Positions 13,497-26,169 of a DNA stretch of 64,000 bases are shown one piece after another. Position numbers and translations under genes: made by a program. Under the pieces are notes generated by a model. The model was not told the DNA's origin. It was given only the letters and a program-made list of their open reading frames with translations, and searched no databases. Each line of letters starts with the position of its first letter. Position 1 is the stretch's first letter. Source of the stretch: Hyphodiscus hymeniophilus (taxonomy: Eukaryota; Ascomycota; Leotiomycetes; Helotiales; Hyphodiscaceae); the NCBI GenBank assembly GCA_016508695.1, contig VNKQ01000015.1, forward strand, positions 496,001 through 560,000, written 5' to 3'.

Positions 13497-13851
13497 GGGT
13501 TAAGCTATTTTAACTTTACTCCCGGCTATTTTAACTCTACTAGTCCTTATTAGCTATATATACTAGTATAAGTATAGTAAATTTACACTCGTATAAGAAT
13601 ATCAAAACTCTATAATTACCTTTAATATTCTATTTGAAATATAACCAAATATAATTATAAGAAATAATATAAATTAAAAAAAATCCTTATATAAGAGGCT
13701 GTTACTACCCTTTAACCCCCCGGAACTAACCCTAACTACTAACCCTAACCCACTATATTTTAATAGAGAAAGTATTTCTAGGCACGTGCGTTTCTAGGTA
13801 TACCCCCTAAGAATTGAAATAGCCGGGAGTAAAATTGAAATAACTTAACCC
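13497..13851 (+). mobile_element. MITE-A copy 2
   Basis: The element begins GGGTTAAGCTATTTTAACT and ends AATAACTTAACCC, with the second box CCGGCTATTTTAACTC 21 bp inside. This is the GGGTTAAGC end variant. The interior has ACTAACCCTAACTAC and CCTAACCCACTATATT and a CACGTG at about 13,784. Flanking octamers TAGTTTTA and TAGTTAAT agree at only five positions, so the target duplication is degraded or rearranged. It lies only 11 bp from copy 3. Confidence 0.75.
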
Positions 13852-13980
13852 TAGTTAATATAGGGTTAAGCTATTTCAATTTTACTCCTGGTTATTTCAA
13901 CTCTACTAATCCTTATTAGTAATTAACACCTAGGTATTAATTAACTTATATAAATCTAATAACTATAAAAGAATATTAAA

Positions 13981-14785
13981 GACTCAAGCTATAATAACTT
14001 GCCTCCCGGCTAAAATAACTTTTCGGGAGTATATTTAATATTTTTACTTAATTATAATAATTTATATATATAAGTAAGGCTAAACTATATACCTTATTAA
14101 ATATTAATATATCCTTATTATTCTTAACTTTGCCCTAGCCTTTAAAATAGAATTATTAAATCCCTCCCCCCCCCCCTAGTTATTAATATATAATTAGACG
14201 GTTACTTAGCCTGCCTTATTATTATATAATTTAAGAGCGCAAGTCTAATAGAGGAGTAAATTTATTAACTAATATATATTATTATTAATATTATAATAAG
14301 CTTATAAATAATACTTTTAATACCCTCTTTATATTAGAGGTTTTAAGACTTATTCTTAACCTTATATATATATAAGGAAAAGGTAGGCCCTATAATATAT
14401 TAAGAGGAGTATTATATATATTATTAAATCAAGTACTTAACAATTACTATTAGCCTTTAAACTTCCCCCCTTCTATATATAAAGACAATTGCCTTAAAGA
14501 CATAATAATAATTATAGGAGATATATTATAAAGGTAAGTAATATAAACAATAAAAGTTAAAGTTAATATTATAATTATAATAATAAAACCTTTTAAGGGT
14601 TATATATAAGATAGGGAACATAAGTTAAATCCGGATTATAATAAGTTAATATAATAATATATATTATATACTCTTATATATATATAAATCTATATAATAG
14701 AGAAAGCTTCTTAAATATATACTTATAAGTAGGTAGGATTAACTAAGTTATTTTAGCCAGGAGGCAAGTTGTTATAGCTCGACCT
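13981..14785 (+). mobile_element. MULE-derived B element 1, inserted in MITE-A copy 3
   Basis: The 805-bp element runs from GACTCAAGCTATAATAACTT to TTGTTATAGCTCGACCT, flanked by a perfect duplication ATATTAAA (13,973-13,980; 14,786-14,793). Twin boxes GCTATAATAACTT and GGCTAAAATAACTT lie 21 bp apart at the left end. The interior contains the C-terminal MULE transposase region (plus-strand sense), with a C-rich tract at 14,164-14,177. All frames are broken by RIP. Confidence 0.85.
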
Positions 14786-15191
14786 ATATTAAAACTACTT
14801 GGGTGCGCTATATAGAGGGTTCGATCACGTGTCAATTAGGGGTTAACCGGGGATTAACTAGGTATTAATCAAGTATTAATTAGGTATTCGAATTAGTTTA
14901 GATCCGGTTTGGAGCTAGTTTAGAGCTAGTTCTAATTAGGAGTAAGAGTCATCCTATTAAGCTAGTTCCGACCCTTAACCCCTACTTAATACCTAATTAA
15001 GCTTAGCTTAATTAAGTATTAAGCCTAAGGTAGTCATAATATATAAAATAAAATAAAAAACCTTTAAGTAATTTTCCTTATTAATGGGACGGGCTATAAT
15101 AACTTGTCTCCCGGCTAAAACAACTTTTCGGGGGAATACCTAATATCCTCGCTTAATTATAGTAATTTGTATATATAAGTAAGGCTAAACT

Positions 15192-15467
15192 ATGTACCTT
15201 ATTAAATATTTACATATTCTTATTATTTTTAACTTTGTCTTAGCCTTTAAAACGGAATTATTAAATACTTGTAGTCCCCCCCTTATAACTATATATATAG
15301 ACTTGCCTATTATAATCGCTTTAATTTATATGCTAGAGAAGATACTAATAGAATATTCTAAGTTACTTATAAGTAGTCTTTACCTAGCTATTAGTATACG
15401 ATTTGATAGTTACTTGGCCTGCCTTATTATTACACAACTTGGGAGCGTAAATCTAATAGGGGAGTAA
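15192..15467 (+). pseudogene. MULE transposase remnant, internally deleted (inside B2)
   Basis: A 91-codon open stretch that escaped stops. Residues about 20-45 (TELLNTCSPPL...IYIDLP) match the N-terminal start of the transposase as seen in C2 at about 44,170. Residues about 48-60 (LEKILIEYSKL) match the C-terminal part of the full-length copy (minus strand near 23,350). Joining the two in one frame shows that the whole catalytic middle was deleted. The Met at 15,192 is not the ancestral start; the likely ancestral start lies near TELLNT. No catalytic residues remain. Confidence 0.6.
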
Positions 15468-15501
15468 TCTTATTAACTAATATATATCGTTACTAATACT
15501 A

Positions 15502-16226
15502 GGGTCGGGCTATAATAACTTGCCTCCCGGCTAAAATAACTTAGTTAATCTTACTTATAAGTATATATTTAAGAAGGTTTTCTTATTATACTAATTTATA
15601 TATGCGTAAGAGTATATAATATATATTATTATATTAACTTATTATAATCCGGATTTAACTTATACTCTCTATCTTATATATAACTCTTAAAAGGTTTTAT
15701 TATTATAATAATAATATTAACTTTAACTTTTACTATTTATATTACTTACCTTTATAATATATCTCTTATAGTTATTATTACACAATTTTGTAATATATAA
15801 TACTTTTCTTAATATATTATAGAGTTTACCTTTCTCTTATATATATACTTATATAAGGTTAAAAAAAGGTCTTAAAACCTCTAATATAAGGAAAGGATTA
15901 AGAGTATTAATTATAAGCCTATTATAATATTAATAATAATATATGTTAATTAATAAGATTACTCTTCTATTAGACTTGCACTCTTAAATTATATAATAAT
16001 AAGGTAGGCTAAGTGACTATTAAATTATATATTAATAGCTAGGGGAGAAGAATTACTTATAAATAACTTAGAATACTCTATTAATATAATAAGAATATAT
16101 TAATATTTAGTAAAGTATATAGTTTAGCTTTACTTATATATATAAATAACTATAATCAAGCGAGGATATTAAGTATACCCCCGAAAAGTTATTTTAGCCG
16201 GGAGGCAAGTTATTATAGCTTGACCC
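15502..16226 (-). mobile_element. MULE-derived B element 3, inserted in B2 in inverse orientation
   Basis: The 725-bp element starts GGGTCGGGCTATAATAACTT and ends TTATTATAGCTTGACCC, with a perfect duplication TAATACTA (15,494-15,501; 16,227-16,234). Its interior is the reverse complement of the B2 interior. The inverted nesting of one family member in another means that transcription across it could form a hairpin. Confidence 0.88.
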
Positions 16227-16352
16227 TAATACTATAATAGGCTTATAACCGATACTCTTGATCCCCTCCTTATACTAGAGATTTTAAGACTTGTTCTTAA
16301 CCCTATATATATAAGAGAAAAGTAGACCCCGCAGTATATTAAAAGGAGTATT

Positions 16353-16617
16353 TGTTACGTAGATAATTAGTCTAATCTTTAAAGAAAAAAGGTTATAAGA
16401 AAAGACTACTTAAATAAGTATATATTAAGTATTATCTAGTCTAAAGAAAGAAAAAAAAGAAGTAAGTCTTTTCCTAGGTATTAAATTACTCTTATAAAGC
16501 TTAGCAAAATAAGTGTTTAAATAAAGCTTAAGTAATTATAAGATATAACTAAATATTTAATAAGTATAATTAAATATTTTATAACTATAAGATTAGTTAA
16601 GCCTTAATTTTGTAATA
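16353..16617 (-). repeat. 3' LTR of the minus-strand Copia element
   Basis: Read on the plus strand it runs from TGTTACGTAGATAATTAG to TTAATTTTGTAATA, the reverse complement of the LTR at 47,359-47,624. Length is 265 bp. The left 5-bp flank is GTATT. Confidence 0.88.
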
Positions 16618-17149
16618 CACCCCTTAGTTATTATAAAAAAGTCTAAAGACTTTCTATTTTATAATAATTATTATTCTATAATCCCTAATCCCTTATATTC
16701 CTCGAATAATTATAATTTAATATATTAGAATATATACTTGTATTTAAAGTCGATTATCGGATATAGCGTATATTTACTTATATAGCTTATAAGTAAGGTC
16801 CTTATACTTTATATATATATAGATTTCGAGTCGTAAATATTAGTATTAGTTTTGTTTAATTACTTAAAGTAATTAATCTAATAAGCGATCTTATACTTAG
16901 TAGTAACCCGTGTTATAATTAGCTCTAATTAATATTTCTTTTATCTCTTAGCCTTACAAATAATATAAATAATATAAACTTTAGACGTCGTTTAATCTTT
17001 ATAATTACTTTAATTAATCTAGTGACTTAATACGCTTTTAACTACACTAGTAAGCGCGTAGCTAATTAGGCTATAAGTATAAAATCGCGATCTCGCGACT
17101 TTGTAACCTCTAATAATAATAATAAATAATAATGTTAACTTTTACTATT

Positions 17150-18250
17150 ATTATAATAGTTTATACTATTACTATTTTATTAATAATTCTTTTATCTTCT
17201 TATTAATTATTAATATAAGTAATAGTACAAGTAATAATACGAGTAGTAATATAAGTATTTAATTATCTTTATCTAAATTTAAGGTTTAATTCCTAAGCTT
17301 TATTTAATTAATATCTTATATTTTAATAATTAATATAACTAACCTTTTTAATATATAAGGCTTTAATAAAGACCTTTAAAAAGAAACACTTATTAATCCT
17401 TTTATTACTAAATCTAATAATCCTTTTTAATCTCTTTCTCCTTTTACTAATAATCGCAATAATAATAATAATAAAGAAAAAAAAGATAAAGAAGACAAAG
17501 TAAAAAAAGATAAAGAAGAAAAAGATAAAAACAATTTAATCGTATCTCTTATTAATTTATATAATCGCTATTATTAGCTTTTGCGCTTATTACTTATACT
17601 AACTCTTATTCTTATTACTTATTCGAATATTAGTTTTACTCGCTACTTATATAATAAGACTTATTACTTTAATCTTTATACTTTAGTTCTTAAAGATCTT
17701 ATTCTAGATACTCTTTCTCGTTATTCTTATAGTCTTACTTATAATATTAATACTCGATAAGATTAGCTTTGCCTTAGTTATTTGTCTTTTTTAATAACTA
17801 GAAAATCTAATAATTATTACTTTAAGAATTCTATTATACTATATAGTAATTAGTATTACTAATACTATATATACTCTTGCGTTCTAATCCCTATTAGTAT
17901 TCTTTTATATACTTAACTATTTTATAATAAGTATTCTCGTTAAGTAATTAGCTAGAGTTATAATTTTAAAGTATATTTAATATTAAGTTTTAATTAATTA
18001 ATACTAATCTTTATATAGAAATTAAAGTAATTAAAGATTATTATTTAGACTATACTAAAGATTAGTAATTTTATTAATCTTACTAATTATACTTTAAGAA
18101 TTAGTACTTATCGATATAAGGATAATAATAATTAGAGTCTTATTTCTCGATATATTAACTCTCTTCCTTTTAGTTTTACTAGTTTAAAGACTAGTAAGTA
18201 AGAAATACTTACTTATGCCTTTATTGCCTATATAGATACTATGTGTAGTC
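17150..18250 (+). pseudogene. Antisense ORF remnant inside the Copia element, between pol and the 3' LTR
   Basis: The plus strand, antisense to this Copia element, reads with RIP-type stops only. It has an Asn run followed by a Lys/Asp/Glu repeat (NNRNNNNNKEKKDKEDK at about 17,445-17,500), then segments such as NLYNRYY and LSRYSYSLTYN (about 17,565-17,760). The same stretch in reverse exists in the other copy (about 54,150-55,340). Composition is like a gag or nucleic-acid-binding protein, but no family is recognised. About 2.2 kb between RNase H and LTR is unusually long for Copia, which supports an extra gene. Confidence 0.45.
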
Positions 18251-18330
18251 TAAGTAGTTGAGGTAGCAAATAATCTACTAGTAATCTAGGGAAATACTAG
18301 GTAATCTTTTATAATATTTTTCGTTCTCTT

Positions 18331-18349
18331 TTTTTTTTTTTTTTTTTGT
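18331..18349. repeat. Poly-T tract
   Basis: A run of about 18-19 T after TCTCTTT inside the Copia element. The corresponding site in the other copy (near 54,085) has only a short A-rich stretch, so the tract expanded after the copies diverged. Confidence 0.8.
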
Positions 18350-21300
18350 ATTAGAGTAACTTAGTAATAATACCCGAATTAGTATTAATTTACTAAAGTC
18401 CCTTAACTATAAACTAAATAACTTATAAAATAAAATATATAATTATTAATTATATTATCTTATTATATTATAGCTTTAAAGTATAGAAAACTCTTTTTAA
18501 TTCTTTTAGTTAATCTTACTAGTATTTATATAGAATTTTTTAATAGTCCTACTAGTATTCTACTAAATATTCTACTAATTTATTTAATCCTAGTAATATT
18601 TAGCCAAAATCTTAATAAATTTTATTAATATTTAGAAGATATTTAATTATTAATCTCTAATCCTTAACTATTTTGATTAAATACTTAGTTTAATCCTTAG
18701 AAATCCGTTTAATATTTACTTACTAAACGCTAATTAATTAATACTTTTATATAATTAATACTTTAAATCCTATATTTTCTTAAGATCCTTAATCTTTTTA
18801 TATATATCTTATAAATTTAATAAAGCTTGGAAATACTTAAACTTATACTTAGGGAGATTCTAAGTAAGCTTATTTACTAGTATTTTATTAGTTAGTAAAT
18901 ATATTACTTCGAATGTTTTAAATTTATACTCTTAGCGAAGTTATATATTTTGAATATTTATATATTATAGCTTAGTTATAATTCTTTTATTTTCCCTTAT
19001 AATTAGTCTAATTATTTGTTAATTATTATAAAAGATTATTTAAGAGTCTTTAAGTAAGAGTTTAATCTCTTTAAAAAAATCGTTATAATACTATTGTTTC
19101 CTTAGCTATATACTTTACTCCTAAGAGCTTTACTTAAGTAATAAACATTAATACTATTAATTATTAAGTTACTTTCTAAGTAATAAGTCCTTTAAATAAG
19201 AATATTATATACCCGTAAGATAATCGCCGAGTTTTAATATTATTTATAAATAATACGTCTAATGCGATTAATAATTAGCTTTCTAAGCTTCTTTTATATT
19301 AAATAGTAAGATAATAAGTTCTCTAAATATATTTAATTACCTAATTAATTATTTTTATATATTATATACTAGGGTTTATTAAGAATTAAGAGAGTTAAGA
19401 GGTTATAAAGGCAATGTTTACTTTAATTATAATTATAATATAAAAAACTAATCTTACTTTTTCTTAATATACCTTAATAAAGCTTAGTATTATTATCTCT
19501 AGGTTCTTAATAAGCTTAGTTCTTAAGAGTAGAGTAAAGAAATATTTCTATTTAACTAAATTAAACTTTTGAGTAATCTTTTTAATATAAGTATTATAAA
19601 GTAAAGAAATCGTCTTATTATTCTAATCTCTAATTATATAAATGCCTAAGAACTATTAAATATCTCTTAAGTCCCGAAACTTATACGACTTTTTTAGTTT
19701 CTTAATAAACTTATATACTTTTTACTTATTTCTTTTATAATATAAGATTAATATATTATTTATATAAAAGACTATAAAGATCTCTTAAGTAAGGTTATAA
19801 AAGAAATATAACTCTTCCTTACTTTAAATTAACTCGAGAGACTTAATTATTAAGGAGAAGTCTTAATACTAAAGAGCTAGGGAGTCTTATAAGCTATATA
19901 AAGCTTAATTAATCTCTATATAAAACCTTACTTTCTTAAAGCCTAAAAAGAAATAGTATATTACTTATACTCTTTTATTGTTTTATAAAGTATTAATAAA
20001 AGTATTAATAACGTTATATTACTTAATTTTAAGATTAAAGTAAGTTATAATAGTTATAACTACTCGAAATAAACGAGTAGCAAGTATAATAATATATATA
20101 AAAATAATTATATCTTTTTTTTAAAGATCTTTATAAATAATAATCCGAGACTTATAGCGAATTATAAAACTATTTAAGTCTATCTTATAAGTAAAGATTT
20201 ATTTTAAAAGAATAGCCTTTAAATTTACTAAGCTTACTTTAATTTGTCTCTAGTAATTTCTTAGCTTTAGATTCTTAATTTCTAATCTTATATTTTAAAT
20301 AAAGTAATCGCTATATTTATGCGTCTTAAGATCGCTTTATAACCTTAGTACCTTTAGAAGATCTTTTTAATAAACTCTTTTTAAAGTTAAACGTATCTTT
20401 TCCCTCGAAGTATTATTTACTAAAATAAAAATAAAGATTATTATATATATTATCTAAACTTATTCTTTATAGCTTAAGTCTTTTTAAAACGTTAATAAGA
20501 ACTTATTATATTACTCTTAGCTTAATCTTAAGATTAAGGTATATATTAAAGTAATATATAGTATACTTAGTTTATTCTCGTTTAAATCTTCTTTAGAGAC
20601 GATTTATAGCTTAGGCTATTTATTTTTTTATACTTATTATCTTAATTTACTTAATTAGTATATCTTATAATTTAAGACTCTTATTCTTAGAGTATTACCT
20701 AAAAGACTACTCTCTATTACTAATAGAGCGTTACTTATAGTTATTTTATAATTACTAAAGCCTAATTTACTTTATACTAAGCTAAGTAATTCCCTAGATT
20801 AGTATATAATTACTTAAGAGATTAATCGTTTACTTATACTCGGGTATACGTTTAATAATAAAGCTAGTCTTTAAGTAACTATATTCTTATTTAACTCGCT
20901 ATTAGTATAATTACTAATTATAAGTATTCTTTTAAATAAATAATTATTACTACTTTTCTTAGTTCTTATTTATAAGTTTATTAGCTTAAGTATTTAATTA
21001 GGAGTTAAAAGTCTAATTTCTTTATTTACATCTAAGTTTTAACTCTTATTATCTTTATTTAAAAGCTTATCCCTTAGAATCTTGCGTATAAGATCGTTTA
21101 ATATAATTATAACTTCTCTTTTAAAAGAGAGTATCTCGTTTATAAGAAGATATTTAATAATTTTACTAATAGCGTCTTAAATTTTATATTCTTTAATTAA
21201 AGAGATAATAGCTTTTATACTTACTAAAGACTATTATTCTTATATCTTTTAATTAGGAATATAAAATTTAGTTTTATTAAAAGTTACGTCCCTTATAATA

Positions 21301-22524
21301 ATTACTCTTTTTAGTTTTATTAAAAGTTACGTCCCTTATAATAATTACTCTTTTAAGTTAAGGTACCTAAATCTTATATATATTAAACGCGATATATTTA
21401 ACTAAGTATTTAATATATACTCGGGAAAATACTTTAAATACTCTTTTGTTTTTACTTTCTTATTATTCTTTCTTTAGAGTATATATTTAAGTATTATAAG
21501 TATAAATCTTATTCTAATTAGGTCTAAGATTAGTTATTACTTATTATATAAGCACTTAATTATATTACTTAAAGTAATTCTAAAACTATAAGTATAAGAC
21601 TTTGTTTAGTAAGCGTTACTTATAAGCTTTAGAGAGAAAAATAGTATATAAGTAAATTACTACTTTATATATCTCTAGCTAAAGGTTTTTTAAGAGATTA
21701 ATTATAAGTCTTATTTTAATTAATTTCTTAATTATATTTCTCTTAGCGTTCTTAATTATATTAGTAAGCTTATAAGTATATACTAATACTAATTCTATAT
21801 TAATTCCTTCTTTATTAGCTTATTGCTTAAAATCTATTATACTAAAAAAAAATTACTAAAGTATCTTAATTACTCTTAATCTTATAAATTAATAGTCTAA
21901 ATTAGTGTTTTACTTATATATTAAAATAAGAGATTAAGTCTATAATTGCGATGCCGCGTTTCTTTATAAGTATAAATCCCTAGTATTTTCTACTAAACTT
22001 ATTCTTAATTAAGTCTATAATTGCGATCCCGCGTTTCTTTATAAATATAAATCCCTAGTATTTTCTACTAAACTTATTCTTAATTAATAAAATCTAACTA
22101 ATACTATTATATACTCTAAGGAAATTAAAGAGATCCTAAATAATTCTTTAAAATAGTCTTAGCGATTTAAAGTATAATACTTAGCGGGAGATTTGCTTCT
22201 TAGTTAATATAAGAGTATAAGTTTTGTAATATATAATTAGTATTTCCTTAATAATTATATTTCTAGCTTACTTTATAAGTAACTCGAGGACCTTTAGTTT
22301 AGGATATTCTACTTATTAATACTAAAGCTTAACTAAATCGCTCCGGGGTTTTAAGTAGTCTCTTAATTATTTAAATAACTTCTTTAGTTATCGTTTAATC
22401 GTTAAGTATATTATTACTAGTCTTATATATACTAGAATTATAAGGAAAGAACTTAGGCAAGAGGTAAGTAGCTTATATTTAAGGAAAACTAAGTTAAATT
22501 TATATTTTATACTAAGTATAATAA

Positions 22525-25017
22525 GGAACGAGCTATTTCAACTCTAATGCCGGCTATTTTAACTCTATTAGTCCCAAATCGTTTTTATACTTCCGTATAT
22601 CTAGTAAGCTCTATCTACTATACAAACTTATATACGCGCAAGAGTATATAATATATATTATTATACTAACTTATTAAAATTATAATCTAGATCTAACTTA
22701 TACTTACTATCTTATATATAACCCTTAAAAGGTTTTATTACTATAACTTTAACCTCTTATATTACTTCCCTTTATAATATATCTCTTATAACGACTATTA
22801 CGTCTTTAAGGTAATCGTCTTTATATATAAAAGAAATCCCCCTTATATAACCCTTTTCCCTTTTTATACTTGGCTTATATTAATCGATATACCCCTTTAT
22901 TATTTATATTATTATAAGAGTAATAGAACTATCTCGATTTAGCCTAAAATAAATAATAAATACTAGTCTAATAAGAGACTTAGGTCGCTTAAGGATTATA
23001 GGGGCTAAAGAAGAGGGGAGTTTAAAGGCTAAGGGTAATCGTCGAGTACTTGATTCGGTAATATATAATACCTCTCTTAATATACTATAAGGTTTACTTT
23101 TCCCTTATATATATATAAGGTTAAGAACTAGTCTTAAAACCTCTAGTATAAAGAAGGGATTAAGAGTATTAGTTATAGGCCTATTATAGTACTAGTAACG
23201 ATATATATTAGTTAGTAAGATTACTCTTTTATTAGATTTATACTCTTATATTATATAAAAACAAGGTAAGCTAAGTAACTATCGAATTATATACTAATAA
23301 CTAGGGGGAGGGGGATTACTCGCAAGTAACTTAGTATACTTTAGGAGTATCTTCTCTAATACAAAGTTATAAACTAATTAAAGAACTATAGCAAAGAGAG
23401 GTATATTAACTCGTGTCTTTGGCCGTAGTTTCTATTAAGCTAGTATTGTCGTTATACCTTAATACTACGAATCCTAGAAGTATTATAGGCGTATAAAGAC
23501 ACTTCTTAGGTCTTTATTCTCTCGTTATAAGTATAACTTGAGTATTGTATAATAACCTTTAATAAGACTTATAATAGTTACTCTAAAGTAATAGTATTAA
23601 TCGACTTAGTATATAACGATCTTTTCCTTTTATAAGTATAACTAGGTCCCTTTGTAACAACTTATAGCTTAAAGAGGGGAAGTAACTCTTATTTCTTTTA
23701 ACTTATTATTATACTCCTTTAAACTTATACTAGAAAATAGTATATTTTAGGCCCTAAGGAATGACTAGAATAAAGGGTGCCTTCTTACCTTGCTATTCTA
23801 GTCTTTAATTAGAGCTAAAAAAATTCTTAGTTTTAGCTAGTATATTTATATTTATATACTATTTGTAAAGGATATAGCTTAATCGTAGGACTTATATATT
23901 AATATACTTTATTAGAGCTAGTTCTCTATTAGTTACTATAGAAACTAGCTTCTTAATTGTGTTTTGGGTTATAATATTATAGAGTTATTATAATGCCTAC
24001 ATATAATCGATCTTCTTCTTAGCTAAGAGAAAAACTACCCCTACTTAAATAACCTTATTATTCCCCGTTATTATATATATATTAAGTAATAGTATATTAA
24101 ATCGGTTTGTTTTATAAGTATAATTAAGTAAAAGAATATTAGAATACTACTTTTATAAGTCGAGAGAAAAGGGGTATAAGAAGAAGAGTCAGGTAAGTAT
24201 ATTAGTCGAAGGGTTTATATCGAATATAAGGTTAAAGCCGCCCTCTCGAAGTTCTTAGTAAATCGTTAGTATTATACTTAGAAAGACCTTTACTAATATA
24301 CCTTAAGTAGCTATTCTATTAGAGTAAGCTTATTAAGCTAATAAAGACATATTACTTATACGAGGTTTAAGATATTCTTCTAAGAGAGTATAACTATAGG
24401 TTTCTCTCGTCAAATAACTACTAATATCGATATATTATTAAGACTTATAGTAGCTAGGTTTTTAACTTAGGTAGTTATCTCTAGGTCTAAAGTAGTAATT
24501 CGGTAAGTAGGATAGGCGGAAGGTATTATAAATAGCCTATAGTTATATATCCCTTCTAATATTATTAGTTCTTATTATTCCGAGATAGTGTCTTTCTTTA
24601 ACGTAACCTTTATCTTATAATCGCACTTTTTATTATAAGTACTTTTGCGTCGCTTCGATTCGTATACTATAAGGTTCTTAGGCTTTAATTATAGCTTACC
24701 GAATCGATTGCAAGTATATATAATTCGCTTTAGTTTAATATTACGTTTAAAGAGGGTATACCTATTGGCTTTAATATACTATTTAATAATAGCAATTATA
24801 ATAGAAAGATTAGTATAAACTACTATAGAGGGAGGGGGCCTATAAGTCTTAGATACGTCTATTACAAAGGTTATAAGTTAATAAGGATATATTAATTTTG
24901 ACAAGTAATATAAATTATACTTGCCCTTGTATACAAAATAGTATAGGGAAGCAAGCTTACTAGGTGTACCCCTGAAGAGTTGAAATAGCCAGCATTAGAG
25001 TTGAAATAGCTCGTCCC
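22525..25017 (-). mobile_element. Full-length Mutator-like element (MULE), 2.5 kb, likely former autonomous copy
   Basis: The left end GGAACGAGCTATTTCAACTC and right end TTGAAATAGCTCGTCCC are inverted repeats with second boxes CCGGCTATTTTAACTC and AGAGTTGAAATAGCC, 21 bp apart. The flanking octamer TATAATAA is duplicated perfectly (22,517-22,524; 25,018-25,025) within Copia sequence. The minus strand encodes a decayed MULE transposase over almost the whole interior. The end sequences are of the same design as all A, B and C short elements, making this the probable source of the transposase for them. Confidence 0.9.
22690..24900 (-). pseudogene. MULE transposase with FAR1-type N-terminus, RIP-decayed
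   Basis: Minus-strand translation shows, from the N-terminus: VVYTNLS near 24,830; a FAR1/WRKY-GCM1-like zinc-binding region (IKANRYTLFKRNIK, IIYTCNRFGK, SKRRKSTYNKKCDYKIK, about 24,790-24,640); and the MULE middle part, with SLKEYNNKLKEIR at about 23,700 and KGTQLYLQKEKIV-type sequence at about 23,630, RIP stops read as Gln/Trp. Further on come TTILA and KLRPKTRVNIPLFAIV (about 23,440-23,390), then the tail shared with the B elements. Predicted original length is about 740 residues. Family knowledge: DDE transposase with a Cys/His DNA-binding domain. The catalytic Asp/Glu cannot be assigned securely because of the decay. Confidence 0.8.
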
Positions 25018-25700
25018 TATAATAATATTAGAATTAATACTCTTATATCTTAATAAATAATTAAGACTATAAAACTAAACCCTTACCTTAAGTATTTAAG
25101 CTTTTAAAATAATATTTATATAAAAACTATTAATTATAATTATATCCAAAAGAATAAGATTAAATATATAAGGTCCTTTTAGTTTATTAAAGAGATTTTT
25201 AATTACTCGAGTACCTTTTCTAATAATTAGTAGAATATTTAAACTAACTTTAATTATATTACTATTAATCGAAGGAACGAAGGAATTAGGCTTAAATAAG
25301 TCTTTTGAGTTAACTAAGTATATTAATCCGTAATTATTAAAGAGTATACTATTAGATAATAAGTATTTCTTTAGAGAATTAAAGGTTAAATAAATCTTAT
25401 AACTTACTTTTTTAAGTAAGTCTAAATTAATAATTATATAATTAACTTTATTTTAGTACTTACCCTACTATTTCTTTAAGGTTAATATCTTATTAAGGTA
25501 TTATTCTTACTTTTTCTTTTTAATTAGTTATTTCTAATAGCCGCTTTTTATTCGATTTTTAATTTTATTCTTTTCGGGATTACTAAGCTTAGTCCTAAAC
25601 TTATAATCCTTTATTCTAATAATCGCTACCTTTAAGCGTTTATAAGACTTTAGTTTCTAAGTATACTTTTTACTTTTTAAGAAGTATAAATAAGTATATA
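25018..25700 (-). other. Copia segment between the MULE and the large element
   Basis: Continuation of the minus-strand Copia element: the reverse complement corresponds to about 48,900-49,560 of the plus-strand copy (end of gag, protease region, start of integrase). Confidence 0.75.
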
Positions 25701-25734
25701 TACTTAGGGGCGCATATGCGAGGACTTGATCCTA

Positions 25735-25895
25735 GGTCACGTGAGGCTCTATACCTAATCAAGCCTAGCGCCAAGCTCGAGCCGAGGTTGAGTCGTACTC
25801 AAAATAGCTCTAAGCGGCTCCAAGTGGCTCGGAGCGGCTTAAAGCCGGGTTAAGGTAATTCCGAGCCTTGTCAAGCCTAATTCAATTCTACTTAG
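25735..25895. repeat. Left subterminal repeats of the large element
   Basis: GC-richer stretch with CACGTG (25,739) and repeated GAGC/GGCTC words (GCTCGAGCCGAGG, CTAAGCGGCTCCAAG, GCTCGGAGCGGC). Subterminal arrays like this commonly bind transposase in CACTA-type elements; that role is inferred. Confidence 0.55.
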
Positions 25896-26169
25896 TAGTA
25901 TTTATCAATCGAAAGACTAAGGTATAAGTAAGTAAGTATTTATTAATTGGGACCTTTTATTAGAAGGTATCTATTTATATAATACTATCTAGCTATAGCT
26001 ATTTGTTATTATCGCAATCGATTAATATACTATAAGTAACTTCTTCCTCTATAATACTACTACAAATAACTAACAATAAAGTATAGAAGCTACGCAATCG
26101 GTAGTCTAGCAAATAAGTAAACAAGACCTAGTAAACCTTCCTCTAACTTTAAAACGCGCGATAAGATCG

